This document shows, one piece after another, positions 34,215 to 43,520 of a DNA stretch of 64,000 nt (positions within the stretch are counted from its first letter, which is position 1; each line of letters begins with the position of its first letter). The stretch is taken from NCBI RefSeq assembly GCF_003330765.1, contig NZ_CP024904.1, positions 186,001-250,000 on the forward strand, read 5' to 3'. Made by a program: the position numbers and the translations under genes. The notes beneath the pieces were generated by a model. It saw only the letters and a program-made list of their open reading frames with translations, was not told where the DNA came from and did no database searches. The stretch comes from Burkholderia pyrrocinia. Lineage in GTDB: Bacteria; Pseudomonadota; Gammaproteobacteria; Burkholderiales; Burkholderiaceae.

Positions 34215-34883
34215 ATGATCAACTTTGAACCGAAATTCATCACGTTCGACTGCTATGGCACGCTGACCCGCTTCCGGATGGGCGACATGGCGCGCGAGAT
34301 TTACGCGGACCGGCTCTCTCCGGTCGATCTCGAGGAATTCGTGCGCGTGTTCTCCGGATACCGGCTCGACGAGGTGCTCGGTGCCTGGAAGCCGTACCGC
34401 GACGTCGTCGTCAATGCGATCCGGCGCACCTGCGACAGGCTCGGCGTGAAGTTCGACGAAGCCGAGGCCGAACGCTTCTATCTGGCCGTCCCGACCTGGG
34501 GGCCGCACCCGGACGTGCCGGCCGGCCTGTCGCGGCTCGCGAAGAAGTACAAGCTGGTGATCCTGTCGAATGCGTCGGACGACCAGATCATGAGCAACGT
34601 CGACAAGCTGGGCGCGCCGTTCCACGCGGTCTTCACCGCGCAGCAGGCGCAGTCGTACAAGCCGCGCATGCAGGGTTTCGAATACATGTTCGGCAAGCTC
34701 GGCTGCCAGCCGCAGGACGTGCTGCACGTGTCGTCGAGCCTGCGCTACGACCTGATGACGGCCGAGGATCTCGGCATCAAGCACAAGGCATTCGTCAATC
34801 GCGGCCACGAGCCGGGCACGCCGTTCTACAACTACTACGAGGTATCCGACATCGGCCATCTCGCGACGCAGCTCGGTCTGTAA
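34215..34883 (+). CDS. Haloacid dehalogenase, type II
   Basis: 222 residues. HAD motifs in order: motif I FDCYGTLT (Asp near residue 10), motif II VILSNASD, lysine motif AQSYKPRMQGFEYM, and the late HVSSSLRYDLMTAEDLGIK, where many relatives have acidic residues. L-2-haloacid dehalogenases of this class hydrolyse 2-haloacids, but many Burkholderia members next to amine clusters are probably phosphatases or have unknown substrates. It reads toward the cupin gene and is separated from it by a strong terminator. Confidence 0.8.
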   Translation: MINFEPKFITFDCYGTLTRFRMGDMAREIYADRLSPVDLEEFVRVFSGYRLDEVLGAWKPYRDVVVNAIRRTCDRLGVKFDEAEAERFYLAVPTWGPHPDVPAGLSRLAKKYKLVILSNASDDQIMSNVDKLGAPFHAVFTAQQAQSYKPRMQGFEYMFGKLGCQPQDVLHVSSSLRYDLMTAEDLGIKHKAFVNRGHEPGTPFYNYYEVSDIGHLATQLGL

Positions 34884-34892
34884 GCGACCGTC

Positions 34893-34932
34893 GCCTGCCG
34901 CGTACCCGGGAGAACCCGGGTACGCGGCAGGC
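34893..34932. terminator. Perfect 18-bp stem, bidirectional terminator
   Basis: GCCTGCCGCGTACCCGGG at 34893-34910 and its exact reverse complement at 34915-34932, with AGAA as loop. It lies between the converging HAD and cupin genes. No U tract is visible, but the stem is long and very GC-rich. Confidence 0.75.
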
Positions 34933-34940
34933 TGTCGGCG

Positions 34941-35285
34941 TCAGAAGATCACGTAGACCTTGCGCATCGTTTCGCGCACCTGCCACAGCCCTTCGGTATT
35001 CGCGGCGAAGAACAGCGTGTCGCCCGCGCCGAACTCGGCCGCCTCCTCGCCGTTCGGCGCAAACGTGCCGGCACCCGCGAGGAAATGCATCACCTCCGCT
35101 TCCTTCACCGTGCGCCGGTAAGTGCCCGGCGTGCATTCGAATACGCCGGTGTCGAACGCCTCGCTGCCCGGGATGACCACCTGGCGGCCCGCCACGCGGG
35201 CGGGCTCGGTGCCGGGCAATCCGGCCGTGCCCCAGTCGTCGGGCAGATCGGCTTCGTGCAAACGGGAAATCTTCTGAACTTTCAT
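34941..35285 (-). CDS. Small cupin-domain protein
   Basis: 114 residues forming one cupin barrel of the DUF861 (ethanolamine-utilisation/ureidoglycolate-like) group: TGVFECTPGTYRRTVKEAEV, MHFLAGAGTFAPNGEE, FGAGDTLFFAANTEGLWQV. The usual metal-binding histidines of cupin motif 1 are not complete (one His in MHFL), so it may bind a ligand rather than catalyse. It is divergent from the transporter operon and could be controlled from the same intergenic region. Confidence 0.75.
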   Translation of the reverse strand: MKVQKISRLHEADLPDDWGTAGLPGTEPARVAGRQVVIPGSEAFDTGVFECTPGTYRRTVKEAEVMHFLAGAGTFAPNGEEAAEFGAGDTLFFAANTEGLWQVRETMRKVYVIF

Positions 35286-35595
35286 GCGTGTTTTCCTGGA
35301 GACGGTGGAGAGGGCGGCTCACTGCGGCATGCGGGCGTCGCGGCCGACCAGGACATTCGGCTCGCCTCGACCATCTCCGGCTCGCGGACGCGCAGCAAAT
35401 CATGCTGCGCAGACGGCCCAAAACGGTCGAATCGTGTCGTGCAGCCGCCCCGAATCGCGACAACCGGCATTTTGGCGGTGCTTAAATGAACTCAATACGC
35501 AAGACGTTGCGCTCGCCACCAGCCGGCGGGCGCGGCGGGATTCTCGAACCACGCTGGACCCCAGGACCCACTTTCCACAGTCAGGAGCAGTTCGG
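35286..35595. promoter_or_regulatory. Divergent promoter region, cupin versus ABC transporter
   Basis: 310 bases without a gene. The right half contains a block (35419-35487) whose elements recur with identical spacing ahead of the FAD oxidase at 41273 (listed separately). Confidence 0.6.
35419..35487 (+). promoter_or_regulatory. Shared promoter block A (ABC transporter operon)
   Basis: CAAAACGGTCGAATCGTG begins at 35419, then CGAATCGCGACAACCGGC, TTTTGGCGGTG and TTAAAT at 35482-35487. The copy at 41149-41217 has CAAAACGGTGGATTG, GCGAATACGGGGCAACTGC, TTTTTGACGATG and TTAAAT. The distance from the first C to TTAAAT is 63 bases in both. TTAAAT may be the -10 element; the upstream blocks are candidate sites for the AraC regulator encoded at 42852. 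Confidence 0.6.
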
Positions 35596-37188
35596 ATGAG
35601 CGACGATATCGACAACGGCGGCGACAAGGGCGGCTTTACGCGCCGCGACATGATGCGGGTCATGGCAGCGAGCGGCATGATGGCCGTTGGCACCGGCGGG
35701 CTGCTGATGGGGACGAAGTCAGCGTTCGCCGCGCCCGCGCCCGTGCCGAAGCGCGGCGGCAAGATCCGGGTGGCGAACGAATCGAGCTCGACGGCCGATA
35801 CGCTCGATCCGGCCAAGGGCTCGACGGGCGCCGACTACATCCGCTTCTTCATGTTCTACAGCGGCCTCACGCAGCTGGATGCAAGCCTGACGCCGCAGAT
35901 GAACCTGGCCGAGTCGCTGCAGACGACCGACGCGAAGACCTGGATCATCAAGCTGCGCAAGGGCGTCACGTTCCACGACGGGAAGACGGTCGGCCCGGCC
36001 GACGTCGTGTTCTCGCTGATGCGCCACAAGAACGCGGCCACTGCATCGAAGGTCAAGACGATCGCCGACCAGTTCACCGACGCGAAGGTGACCGGCCCCG
36101 ACGCGGTCACGCTCACGCTCGCCAGCGCGAACGCGGACCTGCCCGTGATCCTCGCGACGCCTCAACTCGTGATCGTCAAGGATGGCACGACCGACTTCAC
36201 GACCGGCATCGGCTGCGGTCCGTACAAGCTGAAGTCCTTCAAGCCCGGCGTCTCGACGGTCGGCGTGCGCAACGACAGCTACTTCAAGCCCGGGATGCCG
36301 TATCTCGACGAGGTCGAGCTGATCGGCATCAGCGACAGCGCCGCGCGCCTGAACGCGCTGCTGTCGGGCGACGTGCAACTGGTGAATGCGATCGATCCGC
36401 GCTCGACGCAGCGTGTCGCGTCGACGCCCGGCTATGCGCTCAAGGAAACCAAGTCGGGTCTTTATACCGACCTCATCATGCGCAGCGAAAGCCCGCTGAC
36501 CGCGAACCCGGATTTCGTCGAGGGGATGAAGTACCTGTTCGACCGCGAGCAGATTCGCTCGGCGGTGTTCCGCGGCTACGCGGTGATCGGCAACGATCAG
36601 CCGATTCCGCCGGGCCATCGCTACTTCAACGCGTCGCTGCCGCAACGACCGCACGATCCGGACAAGGCGAAATTCCTGTTCCAGAAGGCCGGCGCGCTGG
36701 GCGTCGCGCTGCCGCCGATCTACGCGACGTCGGACGCGAACGGGTCGATCGAAATGGCCGTGCTGCTGCAGCAGGCCGGCCAGAAGATCGGGCTGAACCT
36801 GCAGGTGAACCGCGTGTCGCCCGACGGCTACTGGTCGAACCATTGGATGAAGCATCCGCTCGGCTTCGGCAACATCAACCCGCGCTCGAGCGCCGACGTG
36901 CTGTTCACGCAGTTCTTCAAGTCGGATGCGCCGTGGAACGAGTCGGGCTGGAAGAACCCGAAGTTCGACCAGTTGCTGCTCGCCGCGCGTTCGGAGACCG
37001 ACGATGCGAAGCGCAAGCAGATGTATGGCGACATGCAGGTGCTCGTCGCGCAGCAGGGCAGGATCGGCATCCCGGCATTCATCAGCTTCCTCGACGGGTA
37101 CGACAAGCGCCTCGCGGGCCTCGGTTCGATCCCGACCGGCCCGATGATGGGTGGCATGTTCGCCGAGCACGTGTGGTGGACCGCTTGA
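35596..37188 (+). CDS. ABC transporter periplasmic binding protein (peptide/opine SBP family 5)
   Basis: 530 residues. The N-terminus FTRRDMMRVMAASGMMAVGT has a twin-arginine motif and hydrophobic stretch ending at FAAPAPV, so Tat export is likely. The SBP_bac_5 domain is plain: TWIIKLRKGVTFHDGKTVGP, YKLKSFKPGVSTVGVRN, GMKYLFDREQIRSAVFRGYA. It delivers a peptide, opine or other amine compound to the DppBC-type permeases encoded next. Its promoter matches that of the FAD oxidase at 41273, linking import to oxidation. Confidence 0.88.
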   Translation: MSDDIDNGGDKGGFTRRDMMRVMAASGMMAVGTGGLLMGTKSAFAAPAPVPKRGGKIRVANESSSTADTLDPAKGSTGADYIRFFMFYSGLTQLDASLTPQMNLAESLQTTDAKTWIIKLRKGVTFHDGKTVGPADVVFSLMRHKNAATASKVKTIADQFTDAKVTGPDAVTLTLASANADLPVILATPQLVIVKDGTTDFTTGIGCGPYKLKSFKPGVSTVGVRNDSYFKPGMPYLDEVELIGISDSAARLNALLSGDVQLVNAIDPRSTQRVASTPGYALKETKSGLYTDLIMRSESPLTANPDFVEGMKYLFDREQIRSAVFRGYAVIGNDQPIPPGHRYFNASLPQRPHDPDKAKFLFQKAGALGVALPPIYATSDANGSIEMAVLLQQAGQKIGLNLQVNRVSPDGYWSNHWMKHPLGFGNINPRSSADVLFTQFFKSDAPWNESGWKNPKFDQLLLAARSETDDAKRKQMYGDMQVLVAQQGRIGIPAFISFLDGYDKRLAGLGSIPTGPMMGGMFAEHVWWTA

Positions 37189-37267
37189 CGCCGCTGCGTG
37201 CCCGCGTTGCGTTGCCGGCGCGGGTTCCCGCTCCGGCAACGGACGCCCTTTCCGGGAGTGCCGCGCC

Positions 37268-38221
37268 ATGAACCGTATCCTGCTCGGACTGATCGGCCGC
37301 CGCATCGCGGTCACCGCGCTGACGCTGCTGATCGTGTCCGTGATCATCTTCACGATCACGAACCTGCTGCCGGGCGACGCCGCGCAGGCCGCGCTCGGCC
37401 AGTCCGCGACGCCGGAGACGGTCGCCGCGCTGCGTCAGCAGTTCGGCCTCGACATGCCGGCCCACGTGCGCTACGTGCACTGGCTCGCGGGCCTGATGCA
37501 CGGCGATTTCGGCCGCTCGCTGTCGAGCGACATGCCGGTGTCCGACATGATCGGCGGCCGCTTGCCGAAATCGCTGACGCTCGCGGCGATCACGACCGCC
37601 GTGTCGGTGCCGATCGCGCTGCTGTTCGGCATCCTCGCCGCGGTCAAGCGCGGGTCCGTGATCGATCGCGTGATCAGCCTCGGCACGCTGTCGCTCGTCG
37701 CGACACCGGAATTCCTGATCGCGACGGTCGCCGTGCTCGTGCTCGCCGTGAAGCTGCACTGGCTCTCCGCACTGTCGTACAGCGGCCCGATCGAAAGCGT
37801 CCACGACTTCCTGCGTGCCTATGCGATGCCGGTGCTGACGCTCTGTGCGGTGGTGATCGCGCAGATGGCACGGATGACGCGCGCCGCGGTGATCGAGCAG
37901 TTGAGCGCATCGTATGTCGAGATGGCCGTGCTCAAGGGGGCGAGCCCCGCGCGCGTCGTGCTGCGCCATGCGCTGCCGAACGCGATCGGGCCGATCGCCA
38001 ATGCGATCGCACTGAGCCTGTCCTATCTGCTCGGCGGCGTGATCGTCGTCGAGACGATCTTCAACTATCCGGGCCTGGCCAGCCTGATGGTCGATGCTGT
38101 CGGCAACCGCGACTTCCCGCTGGTGCAGGCGTGCACGCTGATCTTCTGCGTGGCCTATCTGATGCTCGTGCTGTTCGCCGACCTGTGCTCGATCGTGTCG
38201 AACCCGCGACTGCGGACCTGA
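37268..38221 (+). CDS. ABC transporter permease, DppB/OppB type
   Basis: 317 residues with six membrane segments. Typical OppB start (RRIAVTALTLLIVSVIIFTI, LLPGDAAQAALGQSATPETV) and the EAA-like loop SASYVEMAVLKGASPARVVL, RHALPN. Inner-membrane channel subunit of the importer, paired with the next gene product. Confidence 0.9.
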   Translation: MNRILLGLIGRRIAVTALTLLIVSVIIFTITNLLPGDAAQAALGQSATPETVAALRQQFGLDMPAHVRYVHWLAGLMHGDFGRSLSSDMPVSDMIGGRLPKSLTLAAITTAVSVPIALLFGILAAVKRGSVIDRVISLGTLSLVATPEFLIATVAVLVLAVKLHWLSALSYSGPIESVHDFLRAYAMPVLTLCAVVIAQMARMTRAAVIEQLSASYVEMAVLKGASPARVVLRHALPNAIGPIANAIALSLSYLLGGVIVVETIFNYPGLASLMVDAVGNRDFPLVQACTLIFCVAYLMLVLFADLCSIVSNPRLRT

Positions 38222-38250
38222 TCGCCCACCATTCTCCCGAGAGACGGACC

Positions 38251-39210
38251 ATGCACCCGACCGAACCCGTACAACGCAGCAGCGCGCTGCCGCCGCCCGG
38301 CGATCCGCTCCCGTCGTGGGGCGACCCGCCACCGCCCGCCGCGCCTTCCCCGGACCGGCCGCGCAAGCGCCGCGCCATGCGCCTGAGCCTGACGACGGGC
38401 GGCTGGGTCGGCCTGTCGATGGTCGGACTGATGCTGTTCATCGCGGTGTTCGCGCCGCTGCTCGCGCCGCACGAGGTCGGCTCGATCGTGACGCCCGACG
38501 TGTTCGCACCGTTCGGCGCGAAGTTGCCGTTCGGTTCGGACTTCCTCGGCCGCGACATGTTGAGCCGGATCCTGTACGGCACGCGACTGACCGTGCTGCT
38601 CGCGCTCGCGGCGGTGCTGCTCGCCGCGCTGTCCGGCACCACGCTCGGGCTGCTCGCGACGGTGTCGGGCCGCGTGGTCGACGAGACGATGAGCCGCGTG
38701 CTCGACGCGCTCACGTCGATCCCGTCGAAGATGTTCGCGCTGATGATCGTCGCCGCGTTCGGCTCGTCGCTGCCGCTGCTGATCCTGACCGCGGCGATCA
38801 GCTACATGCCGGGTTCGTACCGGATCGCGCGCGCGCTGGCGGTCAACATCAGCACGCTCGAGTTCGTGCAGGTCGCGCGAGCACGCGGCGAGAGCGCGCT
38901 GTATATCGCCTGCGTCGAGATGCTGCCCAACATGATTCACCCGATGCTCGCCGACACCGGGCTGCGCTTCACGTTCGTCGTGCTGCTGCTGAGCGGCCTC
39001 AGCTTTCTCGGGCTCGGGGTGCAGCCCCCGTATGCGGACCTCGGTTCGCTCGTGCGCGAGAACATCGCAAGCCTCGGCGACGGTTCGGCCGTCGCGATCA
39101 TGCCCGCCGTTGCGATCGCGATCCTGACGGTGGGCGTCAACCTGTTGATCGACGGCTTGCCGCATCGCGGCCGCCGCAAGGCCGCGGCCGGCGCTGCGGG
39201 AGGACACTGA
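38251..39210 (+). CDS. ABC transporter permease, DppC/OppC type
   Basis: 319 residues. A proline-rich cytoplasmic N-terminus (about 40 residues) precedes six membrane segments. Family marks: PFGSDFLGRDMLSRILYGTR (the OppC_N motif), ARARGESALYIACVEMLPN (EAA loop) and GVQPPYADLGSLVRENI near the end. Its TGA overlaps the ATG of the ATPase gene by one base (TGATG). Confidence 0.9.
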   Translation: MHPTEPVQRSSALPPPGDPLPSWGDPPPPAAPSPDRPRKRRAMRLSLTTGGWVGLSMVGLMLFIAVFAPLLAPHEVGSIVTPDVFAPFGAKLPFGSDFLGRDMLSRILYGTRLTVLLALAAVLLAALSGTTLGLLATVSGRVVDETMSRVLDALTSIPSKMFALMIVAAFGSSLPLLILTAAISYMPGSYRIARALAVNISTLEFVQVARARGESALYIACVEMLPNMIHPMLADTGLRFTFVVLLLSGLSFLGLGVQPPYADLGSLVRENIASLGDGSAVAIMPAVAIAILTVGVNLLIDGLPHRGRRKAAAGAAGGH

Positions 39211-41072
39211 TGCGACACGAATCGAACCCGCTCGTCGAGGTGCGCGGGCTGCGCGTGGTCGGCGGCCGGCCGGGCGGTGCGGAAACGACGATCGTCGACG
39301 GCGTCGACTTCGATATCCGGCGTGGCGAGGTACTCGCGCTGATCGGCGAATCGGGCTCGGGCAAAACCACGATCGCGTTGTCGCTGATGGGCCACGCGCG
39401 CGCCGGTTGCCGGATCGCCGGCGGCTCGGTCAAGCTCGACGGCAAGGACCTCTGCACGCTGTCCGCGCAGGCGCTGACCGCGCTGCGCGGCCGCCGGGTC
39501 GCCTACATCGCGCAGAGCGCCGCCGCCGCGTTCAATCCGTCGCGCACGATCCTCGACCAGGTGATCGAGAGCGCGCTGATCCACGGGACGATGACGAAGC
39601 GCGACGCGCAGGCGAAAGCGGTCGAGCTGTTCCGCGCGCTCGCGCTGCCGGAGCCCGGGACGATCGGCAAGCGCTATCCGCACCAGGTGTCGGGCGGGCA
39701 GTTGCAGCGGCTGATGGCCGCGATGGCGCTGATCACCGATCCGGAGCTGGTCATCCTCGACGAGCCGACGACGGCGCTCGACGTGACCACGCAGATCGAC
39801 GTGCTGCAGGCGTTCAAGAGCGTGATCCGGCGCTGCGGCATGAGCGCCGTGTACGTCTCGCACGATCTGGCCGTCGTCGCGCAGATGGCCGACCGGATCG
39901 TCGTGTTGAGCGACGGCGTGATCCGCGAATCGGGCGATACCGAACAGATCCTGCATGCGCCCGCGCATCCGTACACGCAGAGCCTGATCGCGGCGGTGAC
40001 GCCGGGCGAGGCCGAACGGGACGCGAAGCCCGCGCCGGCGCCGCTGCTAGACGTGCGCGGCGCGGTCGCCGGCTATGGTGGCCGCACCGCGAAGGGCTGG
40101 CCGGCGAAAGTGATCCTGCATGAAGTCGACTTGCGCATCGGGCGCGGGCAGACGGTCGGCGTGATCGGCGAATCGGGTTCGGGCAAGACGACGCTCGCGA
40201 AGGTGATCGCGGGCCTGGTGCCGGCCACGGGCGGGCAGATTCTGCTCGACGGCGAGCCGCTCGCGCGCGATGTCGGCAAGCGCACGAAGGAGCAGCATCG
40301 CCGCGTGCAGATCGTGTTCCAGAACGCGGATACCGCGCTCAATCCGGTGCATACCGTCGAGCGCACGCTCGCGCGGCCGCTCGCGTTCTATCACGGGATC
40401 CGGGGTGCGCGCGCACGGCGGCGCGTCGCGGAACTCCTCGAACTCGTGCGGCTGCCGCAGGCGGTCGCCGGGCGACGCACCGGCGAGCTGTCGGGCGGGC
40501 AGAAGCAGCGCGTGAACCTGGCGCGCGCGCTCGCGGCCGAGCCCGACCTGATCCTGTGCGACGAAGTCACGTCGGCGCTCGATACCGTGGTCGGCGCCGC
40601 GATCATGGATCTGCTGCGCGACCTGCAGGCGAAGCTCGGCGTGTCGTACGTGTTCATCACGCACGACATCGCGAAAGTGCGCGCGATCAGCGACGACATC
40701 GTCGTGCTGTATGCGGGCCGCCGTGTCGAGACGGGCAGCCGCGACGCGCTGTGCGCACCGCCTTACCACCCGTACTCGCACCTGCTCGTCTCGTCGGCGC
40801 CGGAGCTGCGCGCGGGCTGGCTCGACGATGCGGCCGAGCGCTGCCACCGTCCGCTGGTGCCGATCGGCGCGAGCGTCGATGAAGCCGAACTGTGTCCGTT
40901 CCTGTCGCGCTGCTCGATGCGGGTGGACGGCGTCTGCAACCGGACCGCGCCCCCGCTGTGCACGCTCGACAACGGCGCGCAAGTGCTGTGTCATCGCAGC
41001 GAAGAAGACCTCGTGCGCTTCCAGGCACAGCCGGTGGCGGTCGTCCTGCCGGTGCAACCGGCGCGCCTGTAG
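39210..41072 (+). CDS. Fused double ATP-binding protein (DppD-DppF type)
   Basis: 620 residues containing two complete ABC ATPases in one chain. The first (about 1-275) has GESGSGKTT, SGGQLQRLMAAM and VILDEPTTALD; the second (about 280-600) has GVIGESGSGKTT, LSGGQKQRVNLARAL and LILCDEVTSALD, followed by an oligopeptide-transporter C-terminal cysteine-containing tail (CPFLSRC...C). The signature of the first half is a variant (SGGQLQR). Such fusions replace separate DppD and DppF genes and complete the importer. Confidence 0.9.
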   Translation: MRHESNPLVEVRGLRVVGGRPGGAETTIVDGVDFDIRRGEVLALIGESGSGKTTIALSLMGHARAGCRIAGGSVKLDGKDLCTLSAQALTALRGRRVAYIAQSAAAAFNPSRTILDQVIESALIHGTMTKRDAQAKAVELFRALALPEPGTIGKRYPHQVSGGQLQRLMAAMALITDPELVILDEPTTALDVTTQIDVLQAFKSVIRRCGMSAVYVSHDLAVVAQMADRIVVLSDGVIRESGDTEQILHAPAHPYTQSLIAAVTPGEAERDAKPAPAPLLDVRGAVAGYGGRTAKGWPAKVILHEVDLRIGRGQTVGVIGESGSGKTTLAKVIAGLVPATGGQILLDGEPLARDVGKRTKEQHRRVQIVFQNADTALNPVHTVERTLARPLAFYHGIRGARARRRVAELLELVRLPQAVAGRRTGELSGGQKQRVNLARALAAEPDLILCDEVTSALDTVVGAAIMDLLRDLQAKLGVSYVFITHDIAKVRAISDDIVVLYAGRRVETGSRDALCAPPYHPYSHLLVSSAPELRAGWLDDAAERCHRPLVPIGASVDEAELCPFLSRCSMRVDGVCNRTAPPLCTLDNGAQVLCHRSEEDLVRFQAQPVAVVLPVQPARL

Positions 41073-41148
41073 CGTGCCGCACCCTTCGTTCATCGCACGC
41101 GCCTGCGCCGGCGATCGGCTTTCCGCATGGTGTGCTGCGGCAGTCGCA

Positions 41149-41217
41149 CAAAACGGTGGATTGCACGCGCGCCGTGCGCGAATACGGGGCAACTGCGCTT
41201 TTTGACGATGATTAAAT
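41149..41217 (+). promoter_or_regulatory. Shared promoter block B (FAD oxidase operon)
   Basis: CAAAACGGT at 41149-41157 and TTAAAT at 41212-41217, 63 bases apart as in block A at 35419. The intervening CGAAT, CAAC and T-rich CGRTG segments align without gaps. It lies 56 bases before the chosen oxidase start. Confidence 0.6.
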
Positions 41218-41272
41218 GGCTTTCAATGGGCGATCGCCGATCGTCGTCGCCGGAATGCTCGAGAAGGATGCG

Positions 41273-42550
41273 ATGAAATTCGAATCGTACTGGCTGGATA
41301 CCCGCCCCGCGTTTCGCACCAGCTGCGAAGGGCCCGTCGAAGGGCGCGCCGACGTGGTCGTGATCGGCGGCGGCTTCACCGGCCTGTCGGCCGCGCTCGC
41401 GCTCGCACAGCGCGGCGTATCGGTGATCGTGCTCGAAGCCGCGCAGGTCGCGGGCGAAGCGTCCGGCCGCAACGGCGGCCAGTGCAATACCGGCGTCGCG
41501 CAGGACTACGCGTCGCTCGTCGCGCGGATCGGCGCCGAGCAGGCGAGGCAGTTCTATCGCGCATACGAAAGCGCGGTGAAGAGCGTCGAGACGATCGTCG
41601 CCGAACACGCGATCGACTGCGACTTCCGGCGTGCAGGCAAGCTGAAGCTCGCCGCGAAGCCGCAGCATTTCGCGGGGCTCGCGAAGACATTCGATGCGTT
41701 GCGGCGGGACGTCGATCCGGACATCGAACTGATCGAGCCGTCGCAGATCCGCGACGAAGTCGGCTCCGACGGTTTCCACGGCGGGCTGTTGCAGCACAAT
41801 GGCGCGCAGATGCACATGGGCAAGTTGGGCGTCGGGCTCGCGCAGGCTGCCGTGCGGGCGGGCGCACGCATCTACGAGCACGCGGCCGTCACGCAGCTCG
41901 AGCGGCTCGAAGGCGAGCGCCACGTGATCACCTGCACGCGCGGCACGATCGTCGCAGACCGCGTGCTGGTCGCGACCGGCGCATCGCAACACGGCCCGTT
42001 CGCATGGTTTCGGCGGCGTATCGCGCCGGTCGGCAGTTTCATCGTCGTCACCGAGCCGCTGCCCGACGCACAGCTGAGCCGGCTGTTCCCGCACCGCCGC
42101 GCGTACGTGACGTCGCGCCAGATCGGCAACTACTTCCGCGTGACGCCCGACAACCGGCTGCTGTTCGGCGGCCGCGCGCGCTTCGCGATGTCGAGCCCGC
42201 GCTCCGACGCGAAAAGCGGCGACATCCTGCGTGCCGGCATGGCCGGCTATTTCCCGGAACTGGCGAACGTGCGACTCGATTACTGCTGGGGCGGGCTGGT
42301 CGACATCACCGCCGACCGGCTGCCGCGCGCGGGCCAGCACGACGGGCTCTATTACTCGATGGGCTATAGCGGCCACGGCGTGCAGATGTCCGTGCACATG
42401 GGCCGCGTGATGGCCGACGTGCTGTATGGCGCGGCCGCATCGAATCCGTGGCGCGAGCTCGACTGGCCGGCGATGCCCGGCCATTTCGGGCACGCGTGGT
42501 TCCTGCCGTTTGTCGGCGCGTATTACCGGATGCAGGACTTCCTGCATTGA
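41273..42550 (+). CDS. FAD-dependent amine oxidoreductase (PuuB-like, DAO family), module 1
   Basis: 425 residues from ATG 41273 (AGAAGGA upstream), which aligns its MKFESYWLDT with MHFGSYWLDT of the paralogue at 46725; the longer in-frame start at 41216 would cover promoter block B. FAD motif VVVIGGGFTGLSAALALAQR, then GEASGRNGGQCNTGVAQDY, and a late YYSMGYSGHGVQMSVHMGR. Close in length and layout to gamma-glutamylputrescine oxidase (PuuB), which oxidises a secondary amine to an aldehyde. Here a 2Fe-2S protein follows, as in opine-type oxidases, so electrons may go to the respiratory chain. Confidence 0.85.
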   Translation: MKFESYWLDTRPAFRTSCEGPVEGRADVVVIGGGFTGLSAALALAQRGVSVIVLEAAQVAGEASGRNGGQCNTGVAQDYASLVARIGAEQARQFYRAYESAVKSVETIVAEHAIDCDFRRAGKLKLAAKPQHFAGLAKTFDALRRDVDPDIELIEPSQIRDEVGSDGFHGGLLQHNGAQMHMGKLGVGLAQAAVRAGARIYEHAAVTQLERLEGERHVITCTRGTIVADRVLVATGASQHGPFAWFRRRIAPVGSFIVVTEPLPDAQLSRLFPHRRAYVTSRQIGNYFRVTPDNRLLFGGRARFAMSSPRSDAKSGDILRAGMAGYFPELANVRLDYCWGGLVDITADRLPRAGQHDGLYYSMGYSGHGVQMSVHMGRVMADVLYGAAASNPWRELDWPAMPGHFGHAWFLPFVGAYYRMQDFLH

Positions 42551-42573
42551 AGCGAGTGCCCGGGGGATTCGAT

Positions 42574-42855
42574 ATGACAGTGCGATTCGTTCGTCTTGCT
42601 GAAGCCGGCCGGCGCCCCGTCGCGTTCCGGACCGACGGCGGGATCGTGAACGGGCTCGAAGGCGATACGTTGCTGGTTGCGATGCCGACGCAGACCGGTC
42701 ACGTGCGGCAGTCCGGGTTCGGGCCCGAGGAGCGGGCCGGATGCTGCCTGACGGGCGCATGCCACGATTGCCGGGTATGGGCCGCCGACGGTGCGCGCCT
42801 CCGCGCATGCACGACCGTTGTCGCGTCGCCCACTGCCGCGCAAGCGGCCGCATGA
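42574..42855 (+). CDS. 2Fe-2S small subunit of an amine/opine oxidase
   Basis: 93 residues with a ferredoxin-like fold of the Fer2_4 type: DGGIVNGLEGDTLLVAM early, then GCCLTGACHDCRVW and RACTT, giving the four cluster cysteines. Such small subunits (as in HcnA or SoxA-type N-termini) partner with a FAD oxidase; the oxidase gene ends 23 bases upstream. It overlaps the next gene by four bases (ATGA). Confidence 0.8.
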   Translation: MTVRFVRLAEAGRRPVAFRTDGGIVNGLEGDTLLVAMPTQTGHVRQSGFGPEERAGCCLTGACHDCRVWAADGARLRACTTVVASPTAAQAAA

Positions 42856-43322
42856 GGACGGCGAGCATGGTCACCCTGTTCCACGATCCGCTCGACGCGG
42901 CGACGATCCGCACCGCGAACGTTGGGCGGACAGTCTCGCCGGCGATCGGCGACGTGCTGCGCACCATCGATGCGTCGTTCGCGCAGCCGCTGAACCTCGA
43001 CACGCTCGCAGCGGTGGCCGGATTGAGCGTGTCGCGTTTTACTGCGCGTTTTCGCAGCGAAGTCGGGTTGTCGCCGCATCGGTATCTGTGTCTGGTGCGG
43101 GTACGGCGCGCGCAGGACTTGTTGCGCGCCGGTCTGGCACCGTCGGTCGTGGCGACCGAAGTCGGTTTCTTCGACCAGAGCCACCTGTGCCGGCATTTCC
43201 GGCGCGTGCTGGGGATGACGCCGCGCGATTACGTGGTCGCGCGGCCGGGTGGCGCGCCGGCGCGAATGTCGCCGATGCGCACGCGCGTTGAACGACGCGA
43301 CGCGTGCTGTCATGCCGTGTAG
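42852..43322 (+). CDS. Short AraC-family regulator
   Basis: 156 residues, essentially only the AraC DNA-binding domain: VLRTIDASFAQPLNLDTLAA, VAGLSVSRFTARFRSEVG, PHRYLCLVRVRRAQDLLRAG, EVGFFDQSHLCRHFRRVLGM. There is no sensor domain; about 30 residues precede it. The ATG at 42852 overlaps the 2Fe-2S gene; an in-frame ATG at 42867 is an alternative. Position at the end of the oxidase operon makes it the prime candidate for binding blocks A and B. Confidence 0.82.
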   Translation: MRTASMVTLFHDPLDAATIRTANVGRTVSPAIGDVLRTIDASFAQPLNLDTLAAVAGLSVSRFTARFRSEVGLSPHRYLCLVRVRRAQDLLRAGLAPSVVATEVGFFDQSHLCRHFRRVLGMTPRDYVVARPGGAPARMSPMRTRVERRDACCHAV

Positions 43323-43520
43323 GCGCCAGGCGCGGAGGGCGTGCATGCCCGGCGCGCCCGTGGCCGAAGAGCGCGTGCGTCGAACCGGCCTGGCGAACAC
43401 TACCCGTTTAAAAAGATTAATTATCCTGATCGTTTCGAATTGAGAATCCCCGGGAACAACGATTTCCGATACCGCGCGACGGGTTCCGACCGGATCGTCG
43501 CGCAATGCGCAGGAGCAGAA

